Notes: generated by a model from the sequence alone, not told the origin. Shown: positions 51,375 to 61,262, numbered from the stretch's first letter. The stretch: DNA of 64,000 nucleotides from an uncultured Prevotella sp. (GCA_947302435.1 CAMYVQ010000007.1:1-64000), one strand, 5' to 3'. Numbers and translations are program-made.

Positions 51375-52297
51375 AAATTGAAGTTTCAAAACGAGAGACG
51401 ACCATTGTACTGACAGGAAGCGTGGCTTTTCTGCTGTTCCAATGGCTTGTGGTGGGACTCATTCCGGCACAGGTACTGATGGTGTTCCTCTTCAACCTGT
51501 TTTTCTTTTCCCATCCAGTCAGCCGCAAGCTGGCTCTGATGCTGCTGCCCTTCGTACTATTTGAAATGAGTTACGACTGGATGCGGCTCTACCCGAACTA
51601 CCGTGTGAATCCCATTGACATTCAGGGTATCTACGAAGCGGAGATGGCTCTTTTCGGCATTGCATCTGAGAACACGAGGCTTCTTCCTGGCGAATATTTC
51701 AACCTGCACAACAACGCCATAGCCGACCTGATGGCAGGCATTTTCTATCTGTGTTGGGTACCGGGCCCTATTGCCCTGTCCCTCTGGCTCTTTTTCAAGG
51801 GCGAACGCAATTTTGCTGTCCGTTTCACATGGGCTTTCCTCTTTGTCAACATCATCGGATTCATTGGCTATTATGTCCATCCGGCTGCTCCCCCTTGGTA
51901 TGCCATCAACTACGGGTTCGAGCCCGACTTCACAACTCCCGGCAATGTGGCCGGTCTGGCACGTTTCGACAAACTGGTTGGCATACCCGTGTTTTCGAGC
52001 ATTTACGTCAACAACTCCAACATCTTTGCCGCCGTACCTTCACTCCATTCTGCCTATATGCTGGTAGCTACCGTTTACGCCATATTGAGCCGACAGTCAC
52101 GATGGCTCATTGGACTTTGTTGCATCATTACCATAGGCATTTGGTGGACAGCCGTCTATAGTTGCCACCACTACATCATCGACGTACTCTTAGGCATCGT
52201 CACGGCACTCGTCGGTGTTGCACTGTTCGAAGGCGTACTGATGCGCATTCCCATTTTCAAGAAGTTCATCAACAGTTACACCCGACTTATCTTATGA
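51371..52297 (+). CDS. PAP2/Aur1-like lipid transferase (probable inositol phosphorylceramide synthase)
   Basis: A 308-residue polytopic membrane protein. The catalytic pattern of the PAP2 superfamily is seen as PSLHSAYML near residue 222 and SCHHYIIDVLLGI near 262, with two His and one Asp, as in yeast Aur1. I place the start at a TTG (51371) that overlaps the previous stop as TTGA; the longest frame begins with an ATG deep inside the previous gene, out of line with the helices. It would move phosphoinositol to ceramide, a reaction expected in sphingolipid-making Bacteroidales. Confidence 0.82.
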   Translation: MKIEVSKRETTIVLTGSVAFLLFQWLVVGLIPAQVLMVFLFNLFFFSHPVSRKLALMLLPFVLFEMSYDWMRLYPNYRVNPIDIQGIYEAEMALFGIASENTRLLPGEYFNLHNNAIADLMAGIFYLCWVPGPIALSLWLFFKGERNFAVRFTWAFLFVNIIGFIGYYVHPAAPPWYAINYGFEPDFTTPGNVAGLARFDKLVGIPVFSSIYVNNSNIFAAVPSLHSAYMLVATVYAILSRQSRWLIGLCCIITIGIWWTAVYSCHHYIIDVLLGIVTALVGVALFEGVLMRIPIFKKFINSYTRLIL

Positions 52298-53835
52298 CAT
52301 ATTCGAAGAAATTATGTTTCCTCTGTTGTCTTTTACTCCTGACAGGCACCGCCCTTCATGCCCAGACATTTGCCAAAGCTGAAGGACAGATGACAGCCTC
52401 CACGGGAAAGAACACACCACTTTGGCTCAATGCCAACAAATACGGTCTGAGTTCGCTCGAAAAGGCCAACGGCTACTTACGGGCAGGCTTATTCCGTTCA
52501 ATGGAATGCGACTCCCTACGCCGCTGGGCCATTGGCTATGGTGCCGACGTGGCCATTGCCAAAGGGTTTACCAGCACAGTGGTTGTACAGCAGGCATACG
52601 CCGATGTGAGATGGCTGAAGGGCCTTCTCACTGTGGGAAGCAAGGAGCAGCCCATGGAACTGAAGAATCAGGAACTGAGCAGCGGTCCACAGACACTTGG
52701 CATTAACGCCCGTCCCGTACCCTCTGTGCGGTTGTCACTGCCCGACTACTGGATCGTCCCCTATACCCGGGGATGGCTTGGCGTGAAAGGCCACATTGCC
52801 TACGGCATGCAGACCGACGACCAGTGGCAGCGTGAATTTACCACCGCGCCCCACAAACGCACTGAGCACGCCAAAATCCACACCAAAGCCGGCTACCTGC
52901 GTATTGGCAAAGAGGGGAAGCCCGTCAGCTTGGAGTTGGGCTTGGAAATGGCCTGTCAGTATGGTGGGAAGACCTATAAAGAGGCCGCACTAAGATCCAC
53001 AGACTATATCGTCATTGAAAACAAAGACGGCATCAAAGGCATGATAGACGCTTTCATCCCCGGCGGCGGCGATACCAATGAAGGTATCTACAGCAACATG
53101 TCTGGAAACCATTTGGGCAGCTATCTCATACGCCTCAACATGGATTTTGACCAATGGTATCTCGGGCTTTATGCCGACCATTTCTTTGAAGACCATTCAC
53201 AGATGTTCTTCATCGACTACGACGGCTACGGTGAAGGCAGCGAGTTCAACGAATGGAAACACAACCGCTGGTTTATCTACGACCTGAAGGACATCATGCT
53301 CGGAGCCGAAGTGAGACTGAAAAACCAACGATGGTTGAACAATATTGTCATAGAATACCTGTACACGAAATACCAGAGCGGCCCGATTTATCACGACCGT
53401 TCCTATTTCATGTCCGACCATGTTGCCGGTCGCGACGAATACTATAACAATTACATGCAGAATGGTTGGCAGCACTGGGGACAGGTGATGGGCAACCCGC
53501 TCTACCGTTCGCCGCTCTACAACGACGACCATGAAATCCATGTACGGAGCAATCGGTTCTGGGCATGGCATATCGGCCTTGGCGGCACTCCTTCCGACAA
53601 TCTCCACTACCGGCTGTTAGTCACCTGGCAACGCAGCTGGGGAAGCTACATGCTCCCATTCCTTTCGCCAGAGCGGAACATGAGTCTGCTGGCCGAAGCC
53701 GACTACCACTTTCCCACCGGGAGTCGTCTGCAGGGATGGGCCGTCAAGACTGCATTGGGAGCCGACTACGGCAAGATTCTCGGAAACAACACCGGTGTTC
53801 AAATCACGATCAGCAAACAAATAGACATTAAATAG
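52294..53835 (+). CDS. Wzi-like capsule assembly outer-membrane protein
   Basis: A 513-residue protein with a signal peptide (LCFLCCLLLLTGTALHAQ). Alternating strands ending in aromatic residues (RLNMDFDQWYLGLYADHFFE, NIVIEYLYTKYQSG) suggest a barrel of about 18 strands as in Wzi, which holds capsule at the cell surface. Starts with ATG overlapping the previous stop (ATGA). Its place in the inositol-lipid operon suggests that the inositol lipids and surface glycan attachment are linked, in line with reports that inositol lipids affect the capsule. Confidence 0.85.
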   Translation: MTYSKKLCFLCCLLLLTGTALHAQTFAKAEGQMTASTGKNTPLWLNANKYGLSSLEKANGYLRAGLFRSMECDSLRRWAIGYGADVAIAKGFTSTVVVQQAYADVRWLKGLLTVGSKEQPMELKNQELSSGPQTLGINARPVPSVRLSLPDYWIVPYTRGWLGVKGHIAYGMQTDDQWQREFTTAPHKRTEHAKIHTKAGYLRIGKEGKPVSLELGLEMACQYGGKTYKEAALRSTDYIVIENKDGIKGMIDAFIPGGGDTNEGIYSNMSGNHLGSYLIRLNMDFDQWYLGLYADHFFEDHSQMFFIDYDGYGEGSEFNEWKHNRWFIYDLKDIMLGAEVRLKNQRWLNNIVIEYLYTKYQSGPIYHDRSYFMSDHVAGRDEYYNNYMQNGWQHWGQVMGNPLYRSPLYNDDHEIHVRSNRFWAWHIGLGGTPSDNLHYRLLVTWQRSWGSYMLPFLSPERNMSLLAEADYHFPTGSRLQGWAVKTALGADYGKILGNNTGVQITISKQIDIK

Positions 53836-53837
53836 CC

Positions 53838-54296
53838 ATGAGAAGAACTATCTATGCAATGCTTCTCGCCTGCATCAGTTTCATGAGTGCATGCGAGCTA
53901 CACACTTCCAACAATGGTGATTTCGACGGATATTGGCAATTTTGCCAGATAGACACACTGAGTACGGGAAGGAGCGGCGACGTGCGCGAATCAAGAGTCT
54001 TCTGGTCTGTCCAGGCAAAACTATTGGAAATCAACAATCTGACATATCCCGACAGGAGTGTCTTGTTTCATTTCAGCCGAGATTCCCAGACCGTTCAACT
54101 CAAGGATCCCGTTGCCAATTTGGGAGGCCGTTCCGACAGTATCATTAGTTCCCCCTCGACACTGGCTCAATACGGAGTCATGGCGACGTTCAATGCCGAC
54201 CACAAGGTTGAAGCCCTTTTACACATCGACCAACTCGACGGCGATGACATGATTCTCAGCAACGGGCAATACCGCCTCCACTTCAGAAGGTACTAA
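53838..54296 (+). CDS. lipocalin-like lipoprotein
   Basis: A 152-residue lipoprotein: lipobox FMSAC with Cys near residue 19, then a GYWQFCQIDT start like lipocalin-type domains, about eight beta strands, and no cysteine pairs. Two bp after the Wzi-like gene and closed by a terminator that overlaps its stop codon, it is the last gene of the operon. Function unknown. Confidence 0.75.
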   Translation: MRRTIYAMLLACISFMSACELHTSNNGDFDGYWQFCQIDTLSTGRSGDVRESRVFWSVQAKLLEINNLTYPDRSVLFHFSRDSQTVQLKDPVANLGGRSDSIISSPSTLAQYGVMATFNADHKVEALLHIDQLDGDDMILSNGQYRLHFRRY

Positions 54297-54314
54297 CCGC
54301 CTTCTGAAGTTTTC
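54281..54314 (+). terminator. terminator of the inositol-lipid operon
   Basis: CTTCAGAAGG and CCTTCTGAAG pair around a 9-nt loop holding the stop codon, followed by TTTTCG. Confidence 0.85.
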
Positions 54315-54356
54315 GTTCACATTTGTTGTACATCATTGAAATTAAATACTGTTTTA

Positions 54357-54388
54357 TTTGGCTATTCATGCTTTTTTGATTATCTTTG
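54357..54388 (+). promoter_or_regulatory. -33/-7 promoter of the surface-protein operon
   Basis: TTTG at 54357-54360, a 20-bp spacer, then TATCTTTG at 54381-54388. Leader of about 35 nt before the ATG at 54430. Confidence 0.75.
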
Positions 54389-54429
54389 CGCCAATAAACA
54401 AATATTAACCGTAAATATTATTCAAATCT

Positions 54430-56961
54430 ATGAACAAAAAGCTGAAACTTGTGGTGATGGCTTTAAGCCTTTCGCCCGCTTTGATGGCTCAGGAAGTGGA
54501 CTCACTGGCACTGGACAATCAGAGCGAGCAGGCATTCACCTTCACCGAGGCACAGTTGGGCGAAGACGACGATGTGACGCAGAACGTCACCGTCATTTCT
54601 TCGAATCGCAATGTCTATGCCAGCGAAGTGGGCTACCGGTTCAGTCCGGCAAGATTCAAGTATCGTGCATTCAACTCCAAGTACAACGACATGTACATCA
54701 ACGGCAACCCTGTGAACGATGCCGAGCGCGGCGAGTTCCGCTATTCGTTCGTGGGCGGTTTGAACAACCAGACCCGAGCCAACGAGACGACATTGCCGTT
54801 CGAAGACAACAACTACATGATGGCTGGCATGGCCGGTGCCGGCAACTACAACTTCCGTCCCTCCAGCTTTGCCACAGGCCAACGCGCCTCGCTGGCAGGT
54901 GCCAACCGCAACTACAACACTCGCGCCATGTACACCTATAATACAGGTGTCACTGAAAAGGGATGGGCCTTCACAGGCAGCCTCACCTACCGTTGGGGTA
55001 ACGGCACAGGCTTCGTGGAAGGAACCTCGTACAACTCGCTGAGCTACTTCTTTGGCATCGAGAAACTTCTCAACGACCATCACTCGCTGTCACTCGTCAC
55101 TTGGGGCAACCCCACCGAGCGCGGCACACAGGCGGCCTCGACCGACGAGATGTACTGGATAGCCAACGACCGTCAGTACAACTCGGCTTGGGGCTATCAG
55201 GACGGCAAGAAGCGCAACTCGCGCATCGTGAAAGACTTTGCCCCTGCAGCCCTGCTCACTTGGGACTGGACCATCGACGACCAGACCAAGCTGACCACCA
55301 CTTTCTTGGGCAAGTATGCCATGTATAGTTCAAGCCGCCTGAACTATAACAACTCCACTAATCCGGCTCCCGACTACTATTCAAACATGCCCAGCTATTT
55401 CTTCGATGTCTATGCCCCCTACGACGGCGACCGCAACGAGACGGCCATGGCCAGCTGGCAGACCGCCTACGACTACCTGAGCGCATCGAAGGAAAACCGG
55501 CAAATCAACTGGGACCGCATCTACTATGCCAACCGCATGGCAAGCCTGCAGGGCAGCGATGCCATGTATTACCTGCAACGCTATCACGATGACCAACTGT
55601 CGTTCAGTCTGGCCTCCTACCTCCAGAAATCACTCTCGCAGCTGACAACCCTGCATGCTGGCGTGCAGCTTTCCACCAACAAGGGCATGCACTATCAGAC
55701 CATGGACGACTTGCTGGGTGCCACCAGTTTCCACAACACGAACACCTACGTCATCAAGAACTACGGTGAGGGCAGCCAAGAGTCCCAATACGACCTGAAC
55801 AACCCCAATCAGAGCATTGGCAAGGGCGACCGTTTCGGCTACGACTACAACATCTTCGTCAACAAGGCCCAAGTATGGGCAGGCATTTCTTCCGATGTCG
55901 ATGTGGCCCATCTGTTTGCCAATGGCCGTATTGCCGCCACCACCATGCAGCGCGACGGCAAGATGCGTAACGGTCTGGCTCCCGAGAACTCTTTCGGCAA
56001 GAGCGGTACAGCCAAGTTCCTCGACGGCGGTGCCAAGGTTGGCGCCCATGTCAACATGGGCCATGGCAGTGCCATGCTCATCGGTATGGGCTACGAGCTG
56101 AAAACGCCTGCTGCCCGCACGGCTTTCCAAGCCGCACAGGTGAACAACGACTTCGTGAAAGACCTGAAGCAAGAGAAGATTTTCTCGGCTGAATTGGGCT
56201 ACCGTTTGCAGACTTCATGGTTGCATGCCAACATCAACGCTTTCTACAGCCATCTTGAAGATGTTACCGAGCAGTCGATGTACTACATGGACGACCGCCG
56301 TTCGTTCACCTACGTCTCACTCACCGGCATCGAGAAAGAATACTACGGACTGGAGTTAGGCATGAACTTCAAGCTGACCGACTGGCTGAACATCAAGACC
56401 TTAGGCACCATCAGCGATGCTATTTATGTGAACGATGCCGACGTGCGTTACATGCTCTCGGAAGACGGAAAGACCTACGACGACAAAGTGCTCAACAGCG
56501 GCATGCGCGAGGGCTGCACACCCCTCACCGCTGCCAGCATCGACCTGAGCATCCATACCAACGGCTGGTTCATCGACCTCATCGGCAACTACTACGACCG
56601 CATCTACCTCTATTATACGCCTGTGACCCGCTACGAGAGCCACCAGCAGAAATCGTACGACAACGACGGCAACGAGGTTATCTACAACCTGCCCGACCAA
56701 GCCAAGGGCAAGGGCGGCTTCATGCTCGACGCCTCTATCGGCAAGAACTTCTTCCTGAGCCATGGCCGCCGCATCGGTTTTAACCTGATGCTCACAAACA
56801 TTCTGAACAACACGAAGATTGTGACTGGCGGACGCGAGCAGAGCCGAACCGACATCGATGAGAGCGGTGAATCCATCCGCACCTACTCGTTCGGGAACAG
56901 CCCCTACAAGTACTATGCTAACGGCATCAATGGCATGCTGATGATCAACTACTACTTCTAA
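54430..56961 (+). CDS. TonB-dependent-receptor-like outer-membrane barrel
   Basis: An 843-residue protein with a signal peptide ending near LMAQ. A short plug-like segment (YNDMYINGNPVNDAERGEFRYSF near residues 95-117, trimmed here) is followed by a long run of outer-membrane strands and ends NGMLMINYYF, with the C-terminal aromatic residue. No CarboxypepD_reg extension or clear TonB box is visible at the N-terminus. It heads an operon with DUF5689- and OB-fold-type secreted proteins, an arrangement I recall from other Prevotella and Bacteroides genomes. Substrate unknown. Confidence 0.82.
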   Translation: MNKKLKLVVMALSLSPALMAQEVDSLALDNQSEQAFTFTEAQLGEDDDVTQNVTVISSNRNVYASEVGYRFSPARFKYRAFNSKYNDMYINGNPVNDAERGEFRYSFVGGLNNQTRANETTLPFEDNNYMMAGMAGAGNYNFRPSSFATGQRASLAGANRNYNTRAMYTYNTGVTEKGWAFTGSLTYRWGNGTGFVEGTSYNSLSYFFGIEKLLNDHHSLSLVTWGNPTERGTQAASTDEMYWIANDRQYNSAWGYQDGKKRNSRIVKDFAPAALLTWDWTIDDQTKLTTTFLGKYAMYSSSRLNYNNSTNPAPDYYSNMPSYFFDVYAPYDGDRNETAMASWQTAYDYLSASKENRQINWDRIYYANRMASLQGSDAMYYLQRYHDDQLSFSLASYLQKSLSQLTTLHAGVQLSTNKGMHYQTMDDLLGATSFHNTNTYVIKNYGEGSQESQYDLNNPNQSIGKGDRFGYDYNIFVNKAQVWAGISSDVDVAHLFANGRIAATTMQRDGKMRNGLAPENSFGKSGTAKFLDGGAKVGAHVNMGHGSAMLIGMGYELKTPAARTAFQAAQVNNDFVKDLKQEKIFSAELGYRLQTSWLHANINAFYSHLEDVTEQSMYYMDDRRSFTYVSLTGIEKEYYGLELGMNFKLTDWLNIKTLGTISDAIYVNDADVRYMLSEDGKTYDDKVLNSGMREGCTPLTAASIDLSIHTNGWFIDLIGNYYDRIYLYYTPVTRYESHQQKSYDNDGNEVIYNLPDQAKGKGGFMLDASIGKNFFLSHGRRIGFNLMLTNILNNTKIVTGGREQSRTDIDESGESIRTYSFGNSPYKYYANGINGMLMINYYF

Positions 56962-56979
56962 TCTATTAAATTATAAAAA

Positions 56980-57861
56980 TTGGGAATTATGATTACAAAG
57001 AACATAAAAACCATTATTGCATGCTTCATCACTGCCGTGCTCGCCGCCTGCCAAGGCGACTGGGACGACCCCAATAATGTGCCATACGGCAACAGTAGCA
57101 TCAACGATGAGAACATCATCACCATTGCCGAGCTGAAAGCGAAATACCCCAATGTCTTCGAAGAGACCGATAAGAACGTGAAGATTGAAGAAGACATCAA
57201 GATCAAGGGACGTGTCACTGGCAACGACATCGGCTCGAACCTCTACAAGCAGTTTGCCCTGCAGGACGAGACGGGAGCCATCATCATCGCCGTGAACCAG
57301 AGCGGTATGCACGGATTCTTGGCCGAAGGTCAGGAAATTGTCATTGCCCTGAAAGACCTCTACATCGGCGGCTACCACAAACAGCCTGAAATCGGACAGC
57401 CCTACAACGGCACCTCGATTGGACGCATGAACAAAGACCTGTTTCAACAGCATTTCAAATATGTGGGAACGCCCGACCCCAGCGTCATCAAGCCCATCGA
57501 CTTCGATGTCGACATGGACAAGAACGAGCACTGTGGCAAGCTGGTCACCCTGAAAAACGTGTCGTTCGCCATCGTAGCCGGTTTAGGAACCTTCGCCCCC
57601 GACAGTACTGTCGACAATACGGTGACCATTGTCGGCGGCTGCGTTAACCGTGCCCTGAACGAATATTCGGCCAGCGACGTGGTCATCCGAACCAGCACCT
57701 ACGCCAAGTTCGCAGCCAGAAAACTGCCCATCGAGGCCGAGACACTGAAGCCCATCAAGTGCAATATCACAGGCATCGCCAACCGATATGTGAGCGGCAG
57801 CAGGGACACCTGGCAGATCATGATCCGCAAGGAGAGCGACATTGAGATTCTTGAAAATTGA
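56980..57861 (+). CDS. DUF5689-type OB-fold surface protein
   Basis: A 293-residue exported protein, probably a lipoprotein (hydrophobic leader ending AVLAAC near residue 18). It contains an OB-fold-like unit typical of DUF5689: IKIKGRVTGNDIGSNLYKQF, LQDETGAIIIAVNQSG, LAEGQEIVIALKDLYIGG. A second unit of similar length covers residues 170-290. It starts 18 bp after the barrel gene. Function unknown; it may be a partner on the surface of the barrel. Confidence 0.8.
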   Translation: MGIMITKNIKTIIACFITAVLAACQGDWDDPNNVPYGNSSINDENIITIAELKAKYPNVFEETDKNVKIEEDIKIKGRVTGNDIGSNLYKQFALQDETGAIIIAVNQSGMHGFLAEGQEIVIALKDLYIGGYHKQPEIGQPYNGTSIGRMNKDLFQQHFKYVGTPDPSVIKPIDFDVDMDKNEHCGKLVTLKNVSFAIVAGLGTFAPDSTVDNTVTIVGGCVNRALNEYSASDVVIRTSTYAKFAARKLPIEAETLKPIKCNITGIANRYVSGSRDTWQIMIRKESDIEILEN

Positions 57862-57910
57862 AAAATGACAATAAAAAAACTGAAAACAAATAACAAAAAA
57901 TCAAAGCTAT

Positions 57911-59755
57911 ATGAAAAAACTATTTAGCAAATTGATGTTCCTGGCTCTGGCAGCCGTTACATTCACAGCCTGCGAGGACGTGCCAAATCCTTACGACGTT
58001 CCCGGCACGGGCTCCAACGTTCCCGGTGCCATTGAGATTCCCGGTGGCGTAGGAGAAGGAACTTTTGAAACGCCTTTCAATGCGATTGCCGCCCTCAACT
58101 TCGGCAAAAAACTGGAAACCGGACAGGTGTCGAAAGACTACATGTATATCAAAGGAAAAGTATCGAAGATTGAATCCGCCTTTGAGTCAAACTCCTACGG
58201 CAACGGAACATTCTACATTTCCAACGACGGCGGCCACGGCAACGAGTTCTATGTCTATCGCGTGAACTATCTCGGCAACAAGAAGTACGCCAAGAGCGAC
58301 ACACCCGTCAAACTGGGTGACGATGTCATTATCTGTGCCAAGATCACCAACTACAACGGCACCATTGAGACCAATCAAGGCGAGGGATTCGTCTACGAGC
58401 TGAACGGCGAGAACCGTGGCGGCGAGATCCTGCCCTCTGAGGATCAAGGCGATAATCAGGGCGAGGCTGCCGGCGACGGCACACAGGCCAATCCCTACAA
58501 TGTGGCCGGCGTACTGGCCTTTATCAACACGCTGGGCGACAAGACATCCGACAACGTGGTTTACGTCAAGGGTAAAATCAGCAAGGTGGAAGAAGAGTTC
58601 GGCACACAGTACGGCAACGCCACCTTCAACATCTCTGACGAAGGCACCAGCAACTGGTTCAAGGCATACCAAGTCTACCATCTCGGCAACAAGAAGTACA
58701 CAGGCACTGAGACACAAATCAAGCTGGGCGACGAAGTGATTGTCTGCGGCAAGGTGGTCAACTTCAAGGGCAACACCCCTGAAACGGCTGCCAGAACAGG
58801 CTACATCTATTCACTGAACGGCGTGACCGAAAGCAGTGACACTCCCGATACTCCCGTCGTCGGCGGAGAGGGCGACGGCACAAAGGATTCTCCCTACAAT
58901 GTAACCGCAGCCATTGCAGCCGCATCGAAGACGGGTGCCTACGTGAAGGGCTACATCGTGGGTAATGCTCCCGACAAGACTATTTCTTCAGCCATCTTCA
59001 CCGCTGACGGTGCCTCAGAGACCAACATCCTCATCGCAGCAAGTGCCGACGAGACACAGACAGCCAACTGCATGGCTGTTCAGCTGCCCACTGGTGACAT
59101 TCGTACCAAACTGAACCTAAGTGCCAACCCCAGCAACCTCAAGAAGGAAGTGATTCTCTATGGCAACATCGAGAACTACTTCGGACAGGTTGGTATCAAG
59201 AGTGTCACATACGCCATATTAGAGGGTACCGAGATTGGAAACAATCCTGGTGGAGGCAGCACTCCTGAACCTTCCGGCGACACTGCACTGAATGTAGACT
59301 TCAAGGCCGGTATTGGCAACTGGACGATCGACGACAAGAACAAGCCTGCCGAAATCAGTGCCATCTGGGTACACGATGCAAAATACGGCATGAAGGCCAC
59401 AGCTTACGTGAACAGCACGAAGCAGAACTACGACAGCGAGTCGTGGCTCGTATCGCCAGCGATTGACCTCTCAAACTACACCACTGCCACACTGAAGGTA
59501 CACCACGCCATCAACTTCTTCGCCAGTGTCGACAAAGCTAAGGAAGAAGCGACTGTCATGGCACGCATCGGCAGCGGACAGTGGGAAGAGGTTCCACTTT
59601 CCAACTGGCCTTCCTCACTGAGCTGGACATTCGTCGATGCCACTGCCGACATGTCAGCCTTCGCCGGTGAGAGCAACGTTCAGATTGCCTTCCGCTACAC
59701 CAGCACCGCTGCAAAGGCCGGCACATGGGAAGTGGAGAAAGTATCAATAGAATAA
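57911..59755 (+). CDS. surface protein with three OB-fold-like repeats and a jelly-roll domain
   Basis: A 614-residue lipoprotein (VTFTAC, Cys near residue 21). Three repeats of about 110 residues, each opening with GDGT or GEGT then NPYNV or TPFNA, and containing YIKGKVSK or YVKGYIVG, resemble nucleic-acid-binding-like OB folds (DUF6359-type). A fourth domain of about 160 residues (GIGNWTIDDKNKPAEISAIW to the end) resembles a choice-of-anchor J or MAM-like jelly roll. The last domain is nearly duplicated in the next gene. Confidence 0.8.
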   Translation: MKKLFSKLMFLALAAVTFTACEDVPNPYDVPGTGSNVPGAIEIPGGVGEGTFETPFNAIAALNFGKKLETGQVSKDYMYIKGKVSKIESAFESNSYGNGTFYISNDGGHGNEFYVYRVNYLGNKKYAKSDTPVKLGDDVIICAKITNYNGTIETNQGEGFVYELNGENRGGEILPSEDQGDNQGEAAGDGTQANPYNVAGVLAFINTLGDKTSDNVVYVKGKISKVEEEFGTQYGNATFNISDEGTSNWFKAYQVYHLGNKKYTGTETQIKLGDEVIVCGKVVNFKGNTPETAARTGYIYSLNGVTESSDTPDTPVVGGEGDGTKDSPYNVTAAIAAASKTGAYVKGYIVGNAPDKTISSAIFTADGASETNILIAASADETQTANCMAVQLPTGDIRTKLNLSANPSNLKKEVILYGNIENYFGQVGIKSVTYAILEGTEIGNNPGGGSTPEPSGDTALNVDFKAGIGNWTIDDKNKPAEISAIWVHDAKYGMKATAYVNSTKQNYDSESWLVSPAIDLSNYTTATLKVHHAINFFASVDKAKEEATVMARIGSGQWEEVPLSNWPSSLSWTFVDATADMSAFAGESNVQIAFRYTSTAAKAGTWEVEKVSIE

Positions 59756-59776
59756 ACAAATCAGAAACCCATCAAG

Positions 59777-59804
59777 AAAAAGCCACAAATCTTTGTGGCT
59801 TTTT
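59777..59804. terminator. terminator, probably bidirectional
   Basis: AAAAAGCCACAAA and TTTGTGGCTTTTT pair around a 2-nt loop with A and T tracts on each side. A very similar copy follows the next gene. Confidence 0.85.
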
Positions 59805-59815
59805 CTTATTTTGTT

Positions 59816-59823
59816 TACCTTTG
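59816..59823 (+). promoter_or_regulatory. -7 promoter box of the second OB-fold/jelly-roll gene
   Basis: TACCTTTG, 32 bp before the ATG pair at 59856. A longer open frame from 59793 would start inside the terminator and is rejected. Confidence 0.65.
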
Positions 59824-59855
59824 CAGCACAAAATTCTAACCTAATTCAAAAAATT

Positions 59856-61262
59856 ATGATGACAAAAAGATTCTGGAGTATACTCCTTGCATTCTCCGCT
59901 CTCACCGTGAACGCACAAACCTCCATGCACGTATTCACAAAATCAGGCGGTCATTCCATCTTCAATGTGGCCACAACCGACAGCATTGTCTTCATCGACG
60001 AACAGTTTGGAGCCGCAGGCGACGGCACTCTGGAGTCGCCTTTCAACGTTGCAGGCATTCTGAAAGCGGCCTACCAGCTGACACCACTACCCGAAGAGCA
60101 AGACATAGAGGAAACGATGGTTCTGCACAACGTCTATGTGAAGGGCTATGTAGTAAGGACAAGTACATCCAATAACAACAGACAAATGAGCTACTACCTC
60201 TCCGACGACAAGAACATCACCAACCGTTTCTATGTGTACTCTGGCTACTACATCGATGGTACCCTCTTCAACACTGGCAATTGGCTGCAGGAGGGCGACG
60301 AAGTGATTGTCTGCGGTGATCTGATCAACTACAAGGGCACATCCCCACAATTCATCAAAGGCAGCATCATCTATAGCGTGAACGGACGGACTGATGCCTC
60401 CATTCCAGGCGGTACTGGCGACGGATCATTAGAGAACCCGTTCAATGCCATTGCCGCCATCAACTTCGGTAATAAGCTGAACGTTGGCGAGACAGCCGAC
60501 GACTACATGTATATCAAGGGAATCGTCTCCCAAGTAAATCAAGTATTCTCCGCCACGTATGGCAATGCCTCTTTCTATATTTCTGAAGACGGCACCAACG
60601 AAAATGCCTTATATTGCTACCGGATACTCTATTTAGGCAACAAAAAATTTGCCGAAGGCAATGAAGCTATTAAAGAAGGGGATGCCGTCATTGTCTGCGC
60701 CAAGCTTACCAATTACAATGGTCTCATCGAAACAGCTCAAGGTGAGGGCTACCTCTACTCGCTGAACGGAAAGACTGAAAGCAGTTCTGACAATGCTACA
60801 CTGAGCATCGACTTCAAGGCCGGTATTGGCAACTGGACGATTACGGACAAGAACAAGCCTGCCGAAATCAGTGCCATCTGGGTACACGATACAAGATACG
60901 GCATGAAGGCTACTGCCTATAGCAATGCCACCAACTATGACAGTGAGTCATGGCTCATTTCACCAGCATTCGACCTTACGGGGCACACCACCGCTACGCT
61001 GAAGCTACGTCACGCCATCAACTTCTTCGCCAGTGTCGATAAGGCCAAAGAAGAATTGGCTGTCATGGCATCTACAGACGGAACAAACTGGACAGAGCTA
61101 ACGCTCTCGTCGTGGCCTTCCTCCCTGGGCTGGACATTCGTCGACACCACTGCTGACATGTCGGCCTTCGCCGGTGAGAGCAACGTTCAGATCGCCTTCC
61201 GCTACACCAGCACCGCCGCAAAGGCCGGCACATGGGAAGTGGAGAAAGTGTCAATAGAATAA
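59856..61262 (+). CDS. secreted protein with OB-fold-like repeats and a jelly-roll domain, second copy
   Basis: A 468-residue protein with a signal peptide (WSILLAFSALTVNAQ). An N-terminal stretch, two OB-fold-like repeats (GDGTLESPFNVAGI; GDGSLENPFNAIAAINFG), and a C-terminal jelly-roll domain (GIGNWTITDKNKPAEISAIW) almost identical to that of the preceding gene, ending WEVEKVSIE in both. Two ATG codons lie side by side (59856, 59859). It has its own promoter and terminator, so it can be made apart from the operon. Confidence 0.8.
   Translation: MMTKRFWSILLAFSALTVNAQTSMHVFTKSGGHSIFNVATTDSIVFIDEQFGAAGDGTLESPFNVAGILKAAYQLTPLPEEQDIEETMVLHNVYVKGYVVRTSTSNNNRQMSYYLSDDKNITNRFYVYSGYYIDGTLFNTGNWLQEGDEVIVCGDLINYKGTSPQFIKGSIIYSVNGRTDASIPGGTGDGSLENPFNAIAAINFGNKLNVGETADDYMYIKGIVSQVNQVFSATYGNASFYISEDGTNENALYCYRILYLGNKKFAEGNEAIKEGDAVIVCAKLTNYNGLIETAQGEGYLYSLNGKTESSSDNATLSIDFKAGIGNWTITDKNKPAEISAIWVHDTRYGMKATAYSNATNYDSESWLISPAFDLTGHTTATLKLRHAINFFASVDKAKEELAVMASTDGTNWTELTLSSWPSSLGWTFVDTTADMSAFAGESNVQIAFRYTSTAAKAGTWEVEKVSIE

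Noticed and set aside
59793..59855. Earlier ATG start of the second jelly-roll protein
   Set aside because: It falls inside the terminator hairpin and ahead of the promoter box; the signal peptide begins properly at 59856.
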